A DNA stretch of 5,582 bases from Proteiniphilum sp. (GTDB lineage Bacteria > Bacteroidota > Bacteroidia > Bacteroidales > Dysgonomonadaceae), in assembly GCA_031255275.1 (NCBI GenBank), contig JAIRSV010000141.1, positions 1 through 5,582 on the forward strand. The letters run 5' to 3'. The position numbers and the translations under genes were made by a program. Each line of letters opens with the position of its first letter. The first letter of the stretch is position 1. Below, piece by piece: positions 4,342 through 5,582 of the stretch. The notes under the pieces were generated by a model. The model ran no database searches and was not told the origin of the DNA. It worked only from the letters and a program-made list of their open reading frames with translations.

Positions 4342-5582
4342 ATGAAAATGAAAACATCCGCATTACTGCTTACACTGATTTTTGCATCATTCACCTTATG
4401 GGGAGAGGATATTACGGGGGACTGGAATGGCGTCCTGAAAGTTCAGGGCACACAGTTGCGACTGGTATTCCATCTCAGCAAGTCGGGAAACGGCTATTCC
4501 GCCACGATGGACAGTCCCGACCAAAATGCCAAAGACATTCCGGTCACAGCGGTGAAGTATGAACATCGCGTCCTGACGCTATCCGTTGCCGGCGCAGGCC
4601 TTGAGTACGAAGGGTCTTTGGGCGACGACGGAATTATTACGGGGACGTTCAGGCAAATGGGACAGTCCTTTCCGATGAATCTGACACGGGAGAGTGTCGA
4701 AAAAGAAGAACCTCGCCGTCCACAGGATCCGGAGAAGCCCCGTCCGTATATCGAAGAGGAGATTTCGTTTGAGAACCGGGAAGCCGGCATCCGTCTGGCG
4801 GGAACGCTGACCTTGCCCCGCGTCGGAGGAGAGTTTCCGGCCGTCGTCCTGATCAGCGGCAGCGGGGCGCAGAACCGGGACGAGGAGCTGGCGGGACACC
4901 GACCGTTTCTTGTCATCGCCGATTATCTGACCCGGAACGGGATCGCCGTTCTGCGTTTCGACGACAGGGGAACGGCCAAGTCGTCGGGAGATTTCCGGAA
5001 CGCGACGACCGCCGATTTCGCAGATGACGCGGAGGCTGCCGTGCAATACCTGCTGACGCGAAAGGAGATCAACAGGAAACGGATCGGACTGATCGGACAC
5101 AGCGAAGGCGGCAATATTGCGCCGATGATAGCCGCACGGTCAAAAGAGATCGCGTTCATTGTCCTGCTGGCCGGCACGGGGATTCAGGGAAACGAACTCC
5201 TCCTGCTTCAGAGCGAAGCCATCAACAGAGCGTCGGGTACGAGCGAAGAGCATTTGCAGATCATCCTGTCACACAGTCGCAGCGTTTATGACCTGGCGCT
5301 TCGGACAACCGATCCGGAAGAGTTGCAGACCGCCGTGGCGGCGCATATCAGGGAACTGATTGCGGCATATCCGGCAGCGCTGCCGTCAAGCATGAGCGAA
5401 GAGAAGTTTATCAGCGCGCAAATCGGAGCGTTGACAAGTCCCTGGCTGATGTATTTTCTGAAACATAATCCTGCCGAAGATTTGGAGAAAGTACAATGTC
5501 CCGTTTTAGCGTTGAACGGCGCAAAAGATCTGCAAGTTCCGTCGAAAGTAAACCTGGAAGCCATCCGGACTGCATTAGTAAA
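4342..5582 (+). CDS. exported alpha/beta hydrolase (esterase/acyl-peptidase-like), partial at 3' end
   Basis: The reading frame is open from the ATG at 4342 to the window edge: 413 codons, no stop, so the C-terminus is missing. Residues 1-21 form a signal peptide (Lys2 and Lys4, then a hydrophobic stretch ending near LWG). It has no lipobox cysteine, so a periplasmic rather than lipoprotein location is inferred. Residues 24-117 look like a beta-rich N-terminal domain starting ITGDWNGVL. A charged, proline-rich linker follows at 118-136, then the hydrolase domain. Its visible motifs are SGSGAQNRDE (172-181, oxyanion region), FDDRG (206-210), the nucleophile elbow GHSEGG (252-257, Ser254) and the acid Asp396 in NGAKDLQVP. 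The catalytic His should lie just beyond the edge. The order matches bacterial exported hydrolases related to the EstD/BAAT-like and S33-type families. The substrate cannot be told from sequence. The promoter at 4303-4310 drives it; no functional tie to hydF is evident. Confidence 0.88.
   Translation, partial: MKMKTSALLLTLIFASFTLWGEDITGDWNGVLKVQGTQLRLVFHLSKSGNGYSATMDSPDQNAKDIPVTAVKYEHRVLTLSVAGAGLEYEGSLGDDGIITGTFRQMGQSFPMNLTRESVEKEEPRRPQDPEKPRPYIEEEISFENREAGIRLAGTLTLPRVGGEFPAVVLISGSGAQNRDEELAGHRPFLVIADYLTRNGIAVLRFDDRGTAKSSGDFRNATTADFADDAEAAVQYLLTRKEINRKRIGLIGHSEGGNIAPMIAARSKEIAFIVLLAGTGIQGNELLLLQSEAINRASGTSEEHLQIILSHSRSVYDLALRTTDPEELQTAVAAHIRELIAAYPAALPSSMSEEKFISAQIGALTSPWLMYFLKHNPAEDLEKVQCPVLALNGAKDLQVPSKVNLEAIRTALV

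Noticed and set aside
4494..5564. Minus-strand frames at 4494-4916, 4579-5100, 4923-5177 and 5286-5564, and short plus-strand frames at 4299-4562 and 5159-5359
   Set aside because: All overlap the continuous hydrolase frame, which has a signal peptide and catalytic motifs. None has independent support.

Overview
The window most likely comes from an anaerobic member of the Bacteroidales, possibly near Parabacteroides or Tannerella. Three things suggest this. Promoter elements of the Bacteroidetes form TAnnTTTG lie in front of every transcription unit. Recognisable Shine-Dalgarno sites are largely absent. The left-edge spacer is full of degenerate short tandem repeats typical of Bacteroidales. 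The genus is an inference; there is no rRNA or taxonomic marker here.

Layout. Positions 1-324 carry no credible gene. They hold two copies of a roughly 92-bp direct repeat (3 mismatches) with a 153-bp period. Each copy can fold into two hairpins, and they are separated by a 9-bp tandem array. A 7-bp tandem array follows the second copy. Next, on the minus strand, comes dapA (345-1256, 4-hydroxy-tetrahydrodipicolinate synthase, lysine/diaminopimelate pathway). It ends inside its own intrinsic terminator. A 204-bp divergent intergenic region (1257-1460) holds a promoter for each direction. On the plus strand follow hydG (1461-2882) and hydF (2937-4196), separated by 54 bp and probably co-transcribed. 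After a 145-bp spacer with another TATCTTTG promoter core comes a secreted alpha/beta hydrolase (4342 onward) that runs off the right edge.

How the genes work together. HydG and HydF are two of the three maturases of [FeFe]-hydrogenase. HydG is a radical-SAM enzyme that splits tyrosine to give the CO and CN ligands. HydF is a GTPase scaffold that carries the 2Fe subcluster to the hydrogenase. The third maturase, HydE, and the hydrogenase itself are not in the window. dapA and the hydrolase have their own promoters and no evident functional link to hydrogenase maturation.

I see no clearly new multi-gene system. The points most worth a second look are the structured 92-bp repeats, the replacement of the usual cluster-proximal histidine by glutamine in HydF, the start-site correction for HydG, and the dapA stop codon buried in its terminator.
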